64,000 nucleotides of DNA from Cyclina sinensis (lineage: Eukaryota > Mollusca > Bivalvia > Venerida > Veneridae), in the NCBI GenBank assembly GCA_012932295.1, contig JAAONU010000001.1:54471693-54535692 (forward strand). Direction: 5' to 3'. The notes under the pieces were generated by a model. It had not been told where the DNA came from. It searched no databases and saw only the letters and a program-made list of their open reading frames with translations. This document shows, piece after piece, positions 48,071 through 59,621 of this stretch; within the stretch, counting starts at the first letter, position 1, and the number at the start of each line of letters is the position of its first letter. Position numbers and translations under genes: made by a program.

Positions 48071-49289
48071 GTAAGGGAAGAAAGTTTTTAATCAGAAAAT
48101 GTCGCTGATTCAGAGAAAGTCAATTATAATACCACCTTAAAGATTAAAATCTGTCTACTGTTTCAACGAGAATCTATACCGTAGTGGTTCAGACTCAGCT
48201 TAAATAAATAAAAATATATATTTCTTCGTATTATATTTAAGTAGTATTCCAGCACCCGAACAGCTCTTATTTACATATGCAGAGAGATAGGGTGTTGTTT
48301 TGTCATTACATTTCAAGGACGGCCTGAATGTTGATATTGGTTTTTCAAACTACAGAACAACAGCAATTGACATATAGAATTAAACTGTTCTGCTGTGGCA
48401 TGTATTGAACAAATTAAGAGATATAACTAAAACAATTGTGGAAAAGAATTACCAGTGCTGGTAAGAAGTTGTTTTGGTTTTCTTAATATAATTAAAATTT
48501 AATCAAATATCAAATTTTGTTTTATTGATTGTTTGATAATTCATTTCCTCAGACAAGTTCATGTTTTAACTGCAAAGTTGTTCTCAAATCGATGAAACAT
48601 TTTAAGAAAAGAGTTCTTTGCAGTGTAGCTCTTCAGATCAAAGCATTTCAACCTTACGTTTTCATTATTATTTAGTAGTAGTAGTACTAGAGGTAGTAGC
48701 AGTAGTAGCATTGTCAAATAAGATTGAATATAACACTTATAAGTAAGCTATGAAAATAAGTATAAAAACACTATTCCAAAAATTTATATAATTATTTACT
48801 CAGATAGACTTAAGATTTTATCAATATCATATATCGTTCAAATCAACTGGTTTGAAATGGAGACTGAAGACACCAAGAGTGGATTTTATACTCTATTTAC
48901 GTATTTAAAAGACGGAAGTTGTGTGGGTATATAAAACAATATATTATAATATTGTTATTGTGTATGTGATTAAAATACCTCTTTTTTATAACTGCACATG
49001 CCATTTATGTTTTTTTTTTCAATTGTTTGGCTCGCACGTGTCCATGAAGTTCCTAGTTTGAACACTTGTTCGTATCTGTGAATGAATTTCCCTTAGTTTG
49101 GCTCATTTTTTTCGAAAGAGCAAGAAAGACATTACTGTGAGTAAAAGACGGATTGCTAAAAGGCTAAACAACTGTCTCGGGTTAGTGTTTCATCGGTACA
49201 AATAAAAATAAAACCTTGTAATATCGTTTGGAAAAAAAGTTGTCATAGAATATAATGTTTTATTCTTTAGTTCACCAAACAAAGTATAT

Positions 49290-50182
49290 TGTCCTGCCGG
49301 CCAGCCTGCTTCTGACCCGGACAGTTGTTAATGTTGAGGCTGTGGGTTCAAGCTCTTAATGCAGGGAGCTTTAGGTGTTTACAGAATAAACAACATGTTG
49401 GCAGTTGAACAATACTCTTTATTTAGGGCATAACATCGCTTCAAGTTCACAAAAAGCACATTAATAACATGTAGCTAAAGACAAGTAATTATTAGTAGTT
49501 TGTGGAAACGATGACCAAGGGTCCCATTGGATTAAGGTAAGTGGGAGGGGGGAGCTCTCCAGTTTGATCATAAGAATAAGGACAAAAGACTGTTTCTGGT
49601 CTAACAAGTATATCCTACCTCTCCAACTTTATGTGAGGTCATATCAATAAAAAGGTGGAGTGGGAGCTTTTGCTCTCTTTAGTGGTAAGACTAGCTAGAA
49701 CTTTGCTTCCTAAAGTTAAGAGACGATTGATGCGGAGCGAGCGTTTTTGGAGCTATTTAAAGGTATTTGACAGGACTCCGTACACGTCATACAGAACGTG
49801 ACTTAGATGACGTATAGAGAGTCGTTTGATTAACCTATGACCTGTGCTTCGGGTATTTACGTCGTTACTTAATAAAACGAACACACCAGGTATAAACAAC
49901 ATGGCGGACTGGGAGGAAAAGTTGGAGCTTTACCGGAATATTAACAAAAGGTTATTAATTGAATGAACGCAGGTGGAATGGGAGCTCCGTTCCAGAGAGT
50001 AAGACTGGAAGGTGTATGTTCATGGGAAACATGTATAAGCGGATGAGAAGGTGATTTGAATGATTGTTTGATCGGGGGAACCTTGGTCAAAGCTCCAGTT
50101 TTAATGCACTGAAGATCTCTAACGCATTAATAATTATATAGTACATAAGAACAAGACCTGAGGTAAGATAAGCGACCTAACA
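49290..50182 (-). mobile_element. Solo LTR of an LTR retrotransposon
   Basis: Defined exactly by comparison with tandem copy 1: the uninterrupted site reads gtATATaaaag, while copy 2 has ATAT at 49286-49289 and again at 50183-50186 around an 893-bp insert. The insert starts TGTCCTGCC and ends CCTAACA, i.e. TG...CA with short TGT/ACA inverted ends, as LTRs have. No internal retroviral genes or second LTR are present, so recombination to a solo LTR is inferred. On the minus strand 'aataaagagtattgttc' near the 3' side is a plausible polyadenylation signal, favouring minus orientation. GC content is higher than in the flanks. Alternative: a non-autonomous DNA element with a 4-bp target duplication. 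Confidence 0.75.
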
Positions 50183-50386
50183 ATATAAAAGTGATATTCA
50201 ACTGAATATTTGGATTGATACTAAGTTTAATCTTAATTTTATATCTTAACAATAAACGAATGCTTGTTCATTTCAGCTTCAAGGAATTTTTAATTTCTTT
50301 AAATTTTAAAGTACGTAAAATGGAAGGCCATTCAAGTGCAATAAGGAGGGAGTTTTAGACAAAATTTTCCTATAGCAACAAATAAA

Positions 50387-51779
50387 GGTTTACCTTGGAT
50401 GACTTATCATTTCAAAAAGGGATCAGACATAAAGCAATTGTATTAATACTTGTAATTAACAACAATATTAATTGTACATTGTTTCCTAATGAAGTTTGCT
50501 GAAGTGAGAGATGCATACTAAATCATGATTCGACCTGTTTATAAAATTGTCTATCATAAGAGATCGTTATATAAGTCCAGAAGCTTACAATTGAAGAAAC
50601 TATCAAGCGAAAGCTGAAATAACTGGTTGGTATGCTTAATACGGATTTATTTGTTATTGTACATTGTTAATTAAAATTCTTGATCTTTTTACGCATTCAT
50701 GCTACTGTAACATGTTTCATCAGAGAGGCAGTCTGGTTATCGATAAGCCTATCGATATATCAAGAAATACTTTACAAGCATCTTATTTCCAGACATCAAA
50801 GGATTATAAAGGCTGAAACGCCATGTGCTATAATTGCATTTGTCACCAGAACCACTACAAAATTTATTGAATTCATTTCCTTTACAATTTAAAACTTGAC
50901 CTTTTTTAGAAATTTCCTACTCGGGATTTTTAAAAAAAATATTCCCGATTTTTCAGTGGAAACTTTGCATAAATGATGAACCTGTGACATATGCATGTTT
51001 AATAAAAGTCAAATTTTCCAGTGCTATAAAGATTCTGGAGAATTATTTGTACATAATTTCTGTTTTGCTCAAGTGATCGAGATATATTTAACACTTTTTT
51101 TCAACAGTAAAAGATTTGTAATCAGTATTAACTGTGAAAGGCATACGTATAGACATGTTTGTAAGTGTCGACTCACTTACATCCGCCATAATCTTCCCAT
51201 ATAACATCGTTTCGTTTGCAGTCTTTGACGTTCAAGAGGGGATAATAAAATTATATTAAACAACTTATTTACCCAATTATACGATCAGGAAAAAAATAGT
51301 AAGTATCAGTTTGGTTCTGCATTAACAGTACGATGGTAGATCAACCAAAACGTAAAACAATTCAAATTGACCAATTTAAAACGTACTCGGAAACTCGGTC
51401 GTAAAAACCTTTCAAATACTGAGAAAAAATCTCAAAAGATAAAATTATGCAATTATCATTACTAAATTTATCAGGTCCTATAAATAAAATGTCGTTTTCA
51501 AAAATAACTTGTTTTATGCAAATTAGTATCTACCGAATAAATCCCAGCAATGGTGGAGAAATTACAGAACACGAAAGTAAGCTGACATAAGTTAAGCTAT
51601 AAGTGAAAATAAACAGCAACTTTTCTTTTTAGAAAGTTGTGTATGCAATAGTGTGTACATTTGCATAAGTACATTGGCAATTATATTTGTGTTAATAGAA
51701 TGTATTACAACTTAATGAAAGCCATAATGACCATCACTTTTCGAAAGAATGAACAATGTTATTCATTCGCAAAACAAAC
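50387..51779. other. No gene recognised
   Basis: AT-rich. Frames at 50680-50892 and 50995-51204 (about 70 codons each) are unrecognised. Confidence 0.55.
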
Positions 51780-52280
51780 AAAATAACTTTTAACAAGAAA
51801 TATCTTTAAAAAAGAAAATCAACAGCGTAGATACAGTTCAAAATTAATGCCCCATTAGGTTTCGGACACAGGCAAATATTGAACGCGAATAGTAATCGAA
51901 TGTCCTATTTCCATAACAGCGAATGCTATAAATAATGTTAAGTTTAAGGCTAATTGTTTCAATTTAATTTTCAGTGAAATAAAGTAAATATTTAGTCATA
52001 TTAATTATATATTATATAATCTAGTATAATCATTCATGGTTTAAATGCTTAGATATTTAATGTACGGCTGAATTTTTGTTTTTATTTTTGAATTTTTTCA
52101 GACGCAACTAAGCTAACGATTACGAACTGTACCCTAAAATTTCAGAACAGCAACACTTTTAACCAATGGCAAACTTCCTTCTTCAGCTGGAGATTTTGTA
52201 TCTAACATTTTTCATTTGTTGCAAATGAAGGTCAAATCAGACTTTAATACAGTACGCCGAAAAATAGATTTGTTTATTTT
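51780..52280 (+). repeat. Diverged copy of the 10.27-10.70 kb segment (family member B)
   Basis: Shares 'aacaagaaatatctttaaaaa', 'cgtagatacagt', 'tagtcata', 'tagtataat', 'ttttttcag', 'tttgtatctaaca', 'tttaatac' and 'acgccgaaa' in the same order as the segment beginning near 10275. Confidence 0.75.
52102..52205 (+). other. Candidate terminal exon, family member B (best preserved)
   Basis: After a T-rich tract ending 'ttttttcag' (to 52101), a frame with two leading bases runs open for 33 codons to TAA at 52203-52205. Its core is LKFQNSNTFNQWQ and its end SFFSWRFCI. Compared with 10577-10641, the twelve codons from AAA to CAA differ at seven bases, six at third positions. Compared with 57321-57409, the same core reads LKFHNGNTFNQWQ. 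No family is recognised. It could be the last exon of a small gene duplicated locally, or a captured exon in a repeat. Confidence 0.4.
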
Positions 52281-53105
52281 CAGGATTTTTTATAGAAGTT
52301 TTTAACTGTCAAATTATGCTGCTGATCCTAACCGTCATGGCAACTTCAAATAATATCTTAAATCATTTTTGAAACAATGAGGAAAATTAAATGTTTGTCA
52401 TTTCGAGATATAAAGTGCACTTGTTCAAAAATGGAATTTTGCGGTCATAATATTGCATTTTATAATATTCTAAGACGATGAGCTAGCAATCATGTCATAA
52501 CACAACCTGTCATAACACAAGTCGTTCTTAAGCTACTCGGGTGATGAAACGTTGCAATTTTTTATGATGTATAGATGAATTAAACTGTGAAAGTTTATGC
52601 AAATATATATCAATAGTTTCATTTTTGAAAGCTACAGCAGGTTAATCTATGATTTTCTCCGAAGTAAGGTGCATGTAAATAGCCTTAATTACACTTTGGC
52701 CAAACCCAACAATACCTTTCCTTATTTAAACCAGGCAGCATATTAAGTCCTGCATGTTTCCTATGCTGTTGATTAAGCATATAGAGTGGTTCCTGCCTGT
52801 TCGTAGGGAAAATCTGTCGTTCTCTAACATTGGAAAGTATTGCATATGGCTTTCAGTAGACATTTAAAAAAACAGCAATGCTATGAAGATATTTGTCACA
52901 CAGTTCAAACATTTTTCTTAGAATTTAGTGTATTATTTAAGTCTTGTATTGTTAAATAGTCGAACAACAATCTTGCTGAGAAATTACTTTACAAAACAAT
53001 TAAAAACAGAAATAGTTTATATAATTATTTCTATTTTCTTTAAAATATTTGCCTTGAACGACAATGAAAGTTTGCGTTAAAAAAATTTCGTTCAACATAA
53101 TTCTT
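52281..53105. other. No gene recognised
   Basis: AT-rich unique-looking sequence with no supported feature. Confidence 0.6.
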
Positions 53106-53241
53106 GAATTAAAGATTAGCCTAAATTCAGTCAGAAGTAGAAAAAGTTTAGAAATTGTAAAATGATTTATTGTATCAGTGTCTCATTATAAGTAAAAGGT
53201 TTAAAAGATCAAATGACTGAATTTAGGCTAATCTTTAATTC
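53106..53241. repeat. Perfect 27-bp inverted repeat
   Basis: Arms 53106-53132 (gaattaaagattagcc...) and 53215-53241 are exact reverse complements over 27 bases around an 82-bp spacer. Homology stops abruptly on both sides. Confidence 0.92.
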
Positions 53242-53283
53242 ATTTTGTCGACAGGTATAAAGTCACTCTGATGTCGACAAAAT
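53242..53283. repeat. Adjacent 12-bp hairpin
   Basis: ATTTTGTCGACA (53242-53253) and TGTCGACAAAAT (53272-53283) pair perfectly across 18 bp. It begins at the base after the 27-bp inverted repeat, so the two hairpins form one compound structure. Confidence 0.9.
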
Positions 53284-53324
53284 GGCGACGTTAGACTTAT
53301 CTTTAAAGGAACAAACCATTACCT

Positions 53325-53480
53325 TGATAATATACCGCATATTTTTTTTATTGGCTCATTTTCTATAAAAATAAATTAAAAGATAACGAATGTTTAAAAC
53401 ATTTCCTTTAGGCATTTAGACATTTAGTATTATTTTGAGATAGATGGCTATCCAAACAAATTGGTACAACAAATAAAATG
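53325..53480. repeat. Old low-copy repeat, family E copy 3 (weak)
   Basis: Shares 'tttttattggctcatt', 'ataaaaa.aaattaa' and 'ggtacaacaa' with 215-520 and 35710-35990 in the same order. Similarity is low. Confidence 0.35.
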
Positions 53481-55795
53481 TTTAACCGATAACTTGAAGT
53501 CTGGTAATAATTTATTCAATAACATTTACCTTCATACGATCGTAAAGAATAATAGAGTATTCTAGATTGTTCTGGTACAGCTCTAGAATAGGACTTTACT
53601 ATCAAGCTTCTTCATGCGCAAAATGCTGGATATGCTTCTCTGTATGCATGGACACCATTATCGCTGTGCTGACTCAAATGTTCATTGTATTACAATAGCA
53701 CTTTTTAAAATGTATCTAGTTATGAGTTTTCAGTGCAAAAGTTTTTAAGTAGAACGTGTAGTTTTAGCAAACTCTTTAACGGTTTCATACACGTTCTTTT
53801 AAGAAGGGAAACGCGAGACGTCACTGTACATATGCGGTCATGTGACATCTAAAGAAAAAAATATGTAGGTTCTCAAACAATCAAACAACGTGTTCAGATT
53901 GTCGTAAGTCACTCTTTTGCCTTTAACTTTAGTTAGCATTCGAACGTTTGCTTAGATTGTTAAAATTTAGAGTCTCGTTACCATTGCTAATTTACATTTC
54001 ATGGGTGCATTTTCCAGTTTTTAAACCGTTTGGTATTATGAAGAGCTGTAATTAGCCGTTTGAAATATTTTTTAGAAAGATAATTGGTATATGGAAATTC
54101 TGATATTTTACTGTATTTTATACACGTAAGTGAAAAGGGATTTTCAGGCGCCAAGACTCTTTTTTTAATCTGTAGGTTTAAAATATAATTGAACTTGTTT
54201 ACGCAATTAAAATGACTTTAGCAGACATGCTCTGAGATATTATTCTGTTTAAATCAACAACACCTGCAAGTATGTCAAATAAATGATAGTTTTAAACCTT
54301 TGATGATGAAATAATGCGCAGATTTAGCGTCGAAATACGTGTTGGAATATTTCTAGATAAACTGGCTTTTGCTGCCTTATGTATGCGTGACTGAGGTCAT
54401 TCAAAGTAGAACACTTGTTAAACACAATGGAAGCTGAAAATCGAACAATTTACATTTTCCTTAAGGCACGCAAAAGTGGTTTTGCTTTATTTTATTTTTA
54501 TCTTATCCCAGAAATGTCGACATCTATAAGCAGGTCGTTTCTATTGAGGTAACGAATATCCACCGAAAAGCATGAGCCTGACTTTTGTCCTATTTATGTT
54601 TTACAGTGTAAATTTGTTTGTGTATCCAGACAGATGTGCTGTTGTACAGTAGCCTTTCATTCTGTTTCAAATACCCTTGTTAATTTACAGTCTTCATGTC
54701 AGTTTGTCATGGATTTGCTATCATAATTATGTATAAACTAACTAATCATTAATTGCGCAGTAACTGTTTAGTTTTGTAGATGTATGTTTTAACTTGTTCC
54801 TGAAAAAAATCGACATACTGATTCTACCTGATGTTCCAACTTTTATCTAAAAGCAAGTGAGATGATTCCAAATATTTAAAGTTTTCGTTTAAGCCATTTT
54901 ATTCCTCGTTGATTCAGATTTGCATCCAGACGAGGAGAAACAAATTTAACATTGTGTTTTTAACTTTAAAAGAAATATGTTTTATTTTTGCATTATTGTG
55001 TTTGTAAATTTGTTTTTCAATAAATATATCTAGCACATCATTGTAGACTTGCATACGACTTGCGTAAACTTTGTGTGCATGCAAGTAAATCTTGCCTTAT
55101 TTTGCCAAAGGAAAGAATGATCAGGAATAGAAATTTCCCTCAACTACTGTTGTTTTGTCTCAATTTTTTTTTCAGACATTTTTTGGGTTCGGTCTTATAT
55201 ATTATAATGATTGATTATCTCTCAGTTATTTGGGGTTTTTTTTGTATTTCTCCGATTTTCTTCTTAGTAAAGAAATAACTATTAAATATCAACATTTCAA
55301 AACCTTAATATAGACATGAAAAAAAAAAGTAAAAATGAATTAAATATTACGGAAACTTCTTTCACACAGACAATAATGATTTATTTGGCACATCATTAAA
55401 GCCAGTATTGAATTTCAAACAATTCTTGAAAGAACCGATCATTTACATTTAACTTTTATTATCGAAGTTGTTTAATCCAATTGAAAATTGTCTTATACGG
55501 TAACAGGACTGCCTGCGGGTGTCAACGCTGTAGTTACATTTAAGAGAATATTGAAAGCTGTATTTGAATATAAACAACAGAACTACTTTAAATTGAAACA
55601 GGAGTACGTGTACGTTGGCTGAAATGATCATCTGCAGTTACTCACCAGAAGAGGTATAATAATTTAAAAATCATGAAATGCCATGAAAATAAATAGGAAA
55701 AATACAATAATCACGTTGTTGACACTGTATGTCCATGCCAAACATGTTGAAAATTGAATTTTAGGTCTTCAAAAATGAAATAATTGAATTGAATA
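53481..55795. other. No gene recognised
   Basis: 2.3 kb of AT-rich sequence. Frames at 55060-55278 (hydrophobic end) and 55449-55631 (minus) are unrecognised. Confidence 0.55.
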
Positions 55796-56500
55796 ACTAG
55801 AGGGTTAGAATGACCTTATTTCGCTCACCTGAGAAGTATTTTGCCTGATGACCTACTTTATGTATAATGAAAAAATGGGATAAATTCCGTAAAGTTACAG
55901 CTGGTTCTGTTCTAAAATGGTCCAGTTTTTCATGAAGATAATTAAGAAAATAGGACCTTTTGATAGGGACATTTGACCTATTTTTTATCCAATGTGACCC
56001 ACTTTTGAATATGACCTAGATATCATCGACACAAATATTCTTACAACTGTTAGACAATTATTCTGATGACCTGGTTTTAAACCCCATTACCCAGCTTTTA
56101 ACTCGATATTATAATTTTAAGACAAACATTCTCGTCTGTCATTGTGATTATTGTAAAGAAAAGGTGCCCAGTAGAGTTTTAACAAGGTTTTTCTTTTGTC
56201 TGGCGTGGTGATCCTATGTGACCCAATTGCAAACTCGTCAGAGATGTCATTAAGGAAAACATTCTGAGCAATTTTCATTAAGACTTATTCAAAACTTTGG
56301 TCCCTAGAATGTTTCCCTTTGACTTGGCCTTGTGACCTAGTTTCTAATCCAACGCGACCAAGTTTGAAACTCTTACGAGATATCCTTTAGAAACGCATTC
56401 TAAAAAACTTTCATTAAGACTTGTTCAAAAATGTGGTCTCTAAAGTTTTGATAAGGGTTTCCTTTAATTGGGCCAAAGAATTCAAGCTTTTTTCCCTAAA
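55796..56500 (+). repeat. Composite-element relative: head plus ~150-bp 'tgacc' units
   Basis: Head 'actagagggttagaatgacc...tcgctcacctgaga' parallels the head of the 29735 element. The body has about three units with 'gatgtcatta/gatatcc.ttag', 'aacattctga', 'tttcattaagactt', 'ttgacctagttt' and 'ccaacgcgaccaagtttgaa'. No coding content. Confidence 0.75.
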
Positions 56501-57079
56501 TATATATATGGTGCCAGTTAAACAAGTTAACGGGTACTGTTACCCTCATGGCAATATTAATGTTATTATCTAACGACATTATTTTCAGCTTAGAAATGTG
56601 TATGTTTTTATGTCGTTAAGATTATCGTTGGATCAAGACTTTCTTAGTGGACAAACATGAAGTAATTTCTAAAAAAAAAAAATAATAGCACTGATGAGCA
56701 TTATATCTGTATAACTAACCATTATTAACATAGTTACATAAACATCTTCGTTTCTCTTGGAGTTATTGCAAAACTTTTATTTTCTAGACAGACTAACGGA
56801 CAAATACGTATTTAAAAAGCACAATTTAATTTCTTACGCATATCATCTCTTTATCAAAGTTTAATTTAGCCTCGTGGACCTTGCTGCGTTTTTTTTATCA
56901 GATGCATCTGCAAGATTTTTCGGACTGGCACACTGAAGCCTGTTTAATATTTAGTCCCATCCTGTGACAATGGTAGAATAACTAATAGATTAAATTGAAT
57001 TTCGTAGATTAAGGGGTACTTGCTGCTTATCTGAACGTATTGCCAGAATTTTTATTCATTCACATTAATATTCATTCTA
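56501..57079. other. No gene recognised
   Basis: AT-rich unique-looking sequence. Confidence 0.6.
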
Positions 57080-57490
57080 ACGGATTTTACTACATGTTGA
57101 ATAAAATACAGATAATTTTATAATTCTATACACACTATGGGAAACCCATCTGCAAAAGATTAATGCTAAAAGTTGCAATATCATTTCTAATGCAATAAAT
57201 TAAATATGTAGTCATATTTATTATATAGTTCTTCAAATTAGTGTAATTCTTCATGTTTAAAACGTTTTGATATTAAATTCAAGGCTGTACTAATGTTATT
57301 GTTATTTTGCATATTTTCAGACGAAATTTAAGTACAAATGATGAATTCAGCCCTAAAATTTCATAACGGCAACACTTTTAACCAATGGCAAACTTCATTC
57401 TTTAGCTGAAGATTTTGTATCTCACAATTTCATTCGTTACAAATGTAGGTCAAAATCGACTTTAATACAGCTACGCCGAAACAAAAAAAA
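57080..57490 (+). repeat. Diverged copy of the 10.4-10.7 kb segment (family member C)
   Basis: Shares 'tagtcatattta', 'ttcttc.a.ttagt', 'ccatgtttaaaacgtt', 'attttcag', 'ctgaagattttgtatctcaca', 'tttcattcgttacaaat' and 'tttaatacagctacgccgaaa' with members A (10.4 kb) and B (51.8 kb). Confidence 0.75.
57321..57409 (+). other. Candidate terminal exon, family member C (broken)
   Basis: Follows 'atattttcag' (to 57320). In the frame used for member B there is an early TAA at 57329-57331, then an intact stretch including LKFHNGNTFNQWQ, and a TGA at 57407 replacing the Trp codon of member B. Reads as a decayed copy. Confidence 0.35.
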
Positions 57491-57501
57491 ACCAGAATAC
57501 A

Positions 57502-58900
57502 TTAAGAAGTAGCGACAAAACGTGATGTTGTTGTTGTGTTGTAATTTACTTTTCCCTGATTTGAAGGCCAAAAAGGAGGAAGGAAATTACGGAGACTGAT
57601 GGGACTTACTGATGCGAAAGGTAATACACTGTCTTGATATTGTTTGTCACTGACATTGGTTTCTGAAAAAGCAAAGGTTTTTAGCGTATTATGAATGTTT
57701 TCCATTTCCACACAATGACTGCTTTAGGATATCGTGTTGCATTCAATTTTTCTTCGAAATCTAAAGTATTGTTATGTATTTTCTAGGCTATTTTTAACAA
57801 TTTTCACATTGTACTTTTGGCATTGTTCAGCTTTGAGTTGTGTTATACCTTAATGTTTCTAAATGTCAGTTTGAAAGAATATTCATTATATATATATAAG
57901 AGTGGATAATTTCGAAAAAGCGGTTTACCAAAACAGACAGTTCTTGTAGTGTTGACTCGATTTTGATTATCTGGTAATCGCACTTTATTTTTACGTATTC
58001 TAGAGCTTCAGTCTTGCTAAAGTATATTAAGACTTTGTACACTTTTCTGTGCGCGCATTAATGTCCTGCATGTGTTCAAAACTAGTAAAAAAATGTTTGT
58101 GAATTGACATTACTAGAACTTGCTATCTGTTATTCGTCTTTCAAAATTATGCGGGTATGAGATAAATCATACTTTTAATGCTTTAGTGACGCAAGATTTC
58201 ACGCAGTATAAAAGTATAAAGCTGTTTGTATTGAAAATTGTCCAAGATATCTTTCAAATAATTGGATGTTTAGTCTGAACTGTATGCACTGCTTATGTTA
58301 CTCACAAAAGTGGAAAATTCTTTAAATGCAATGCAGCTAAAGCACAACACAATTGATACTTCTTCATACTTGTTTGCTCCATTTCCTACTTAGTTAAACT
58401 AAAAGGATAACCTAAAAATAAGTCCGTGAAACCTTACAATCTATTTATTAAACGAAATGATAAAAACAAGTCCGCATCCTGGACAATTATCCGTTAATTA
58501 TTTTAAATCTTATGAACTTAAAGTTAAGTACTTAGATGAGACATAAGTAGTGCGATAGATACGATTTGAACCTCAGTTTTTATGCAATGCACGTTTACAT
58601 CATGAAATGTTTGATATATTTAATAGCACATACTTCGGTGAAATTTAATTTGCATTAAAAAAAACTTCAGAAAACGTCAACAAATCTTTGCTATCCCCTT
58701 GCAAAACAAAATTGAAAACAACAGAACGAATGCCATAAAAATAAAGGGAGACAATGTGTTATGCTATTGCCATGTTGTGCGTGTCGGTGATTTAATTTCC
58801 TCATTTGATGGCTCATTTTGTCCCAAGGGCAAGAAGAAAATTACGGAGACTGATGGGAAGTATTGATGAACAGGATAATAAACAGACAGTCTATCCTCAA
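57502..58900. other. No recognised gene; two short palindromic repeats
   Basis: Holds the related segments 57535-57610 and 58790-58860, both with 'ttacggagactgatgggac' or 'ttacggagactgatgggaag' and the tgg(ct)..a/ggcaagaag palindrome. A minus frame (57502-57711) covers the first, but the second copy is not open beyond a short PISLRNFL match. Confidence 0.45.
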
Positions 58901-59621
58901 TATACGTCTTGAAATTGAAAAATAATCGAGGCTTGTTGCGTTTTGTTTAATGTATTTCTATTCCATAATTTCTTCTCTAAGATATCTGCAGAAACTTAAA
59001 AACTCATATTCTGTGAATGTATTCTATATTTATTGGACTATCGGACTCACCCCTTACAAGAAAGTCTGCAATAAACGACTGATTTTATTCAGATATCATC
59101 ATAGTTTTATAAAATATGATAAGATGTTTGCTTGTCGGCTGAAAAATTTTTTTTTGAAAACAATGAATTTCTTATTTGTATATATGCAGAATCCTGCTTG
59201 TTTATAAATACTCATGACATTGGTTTAAAATGCTCATAAACTCTACAATAAAAAAGCAAGGCTATTGTATATTCAACATGTAAAACCCGAATTTTATTGT
59301 ATTTTGAATTCCGAAAAATCACTATATAAATGCGAACAATGTTGAATGATATATCAGATCAAGGTCGACCAAAGTACAATTATTAGTACAAAAGGTAACT
59401 TTTAATTACTTTTTTATTACTTTTACTTTGAATTAATATTCAGTTTGGTCTGTATATAGAAAAAATTATTGTTGTACAATTTTGGTGGATAACAATCCAT
59501 TACAAATTAACACTTTCTCTGTATCTCTTAAGGAAAATATTTTTAACATACGCTTTTTTTATAGTCAGTTATTAACATTTTTATTCAGAATGTACCCGTG
59601 AAATATATGCAGTAAGAAAAG
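58901..59621. other. No gene recognised
   Basis: AT-rich. An 85-codon frame at 58950-59207 is unrecognised. Confidence 0.55.

Larger units (their letters stand above)
47521..50386 (+). repeat. Young tandem duplication, copy 2, carrying an insertion
   Basis: Length 2866 bp, equal to the 1974 bp of copy 1 plus the 897 bp of insertion and target duplication at 49286-50182, minus small indels. It ends 'ttttcctatagcaacaaataaa' before unrelated sequence. Confidence 0.95.

Noticed and set aside
49340..49380. tRNA-type B box ('gggttcaagctc') suggesting a SINE
   Set aside because: No matching A box at proper distance, and the sequence lies inside an insert bounded as TG...CA with a 4-bp target duplication, better read as an LTR.
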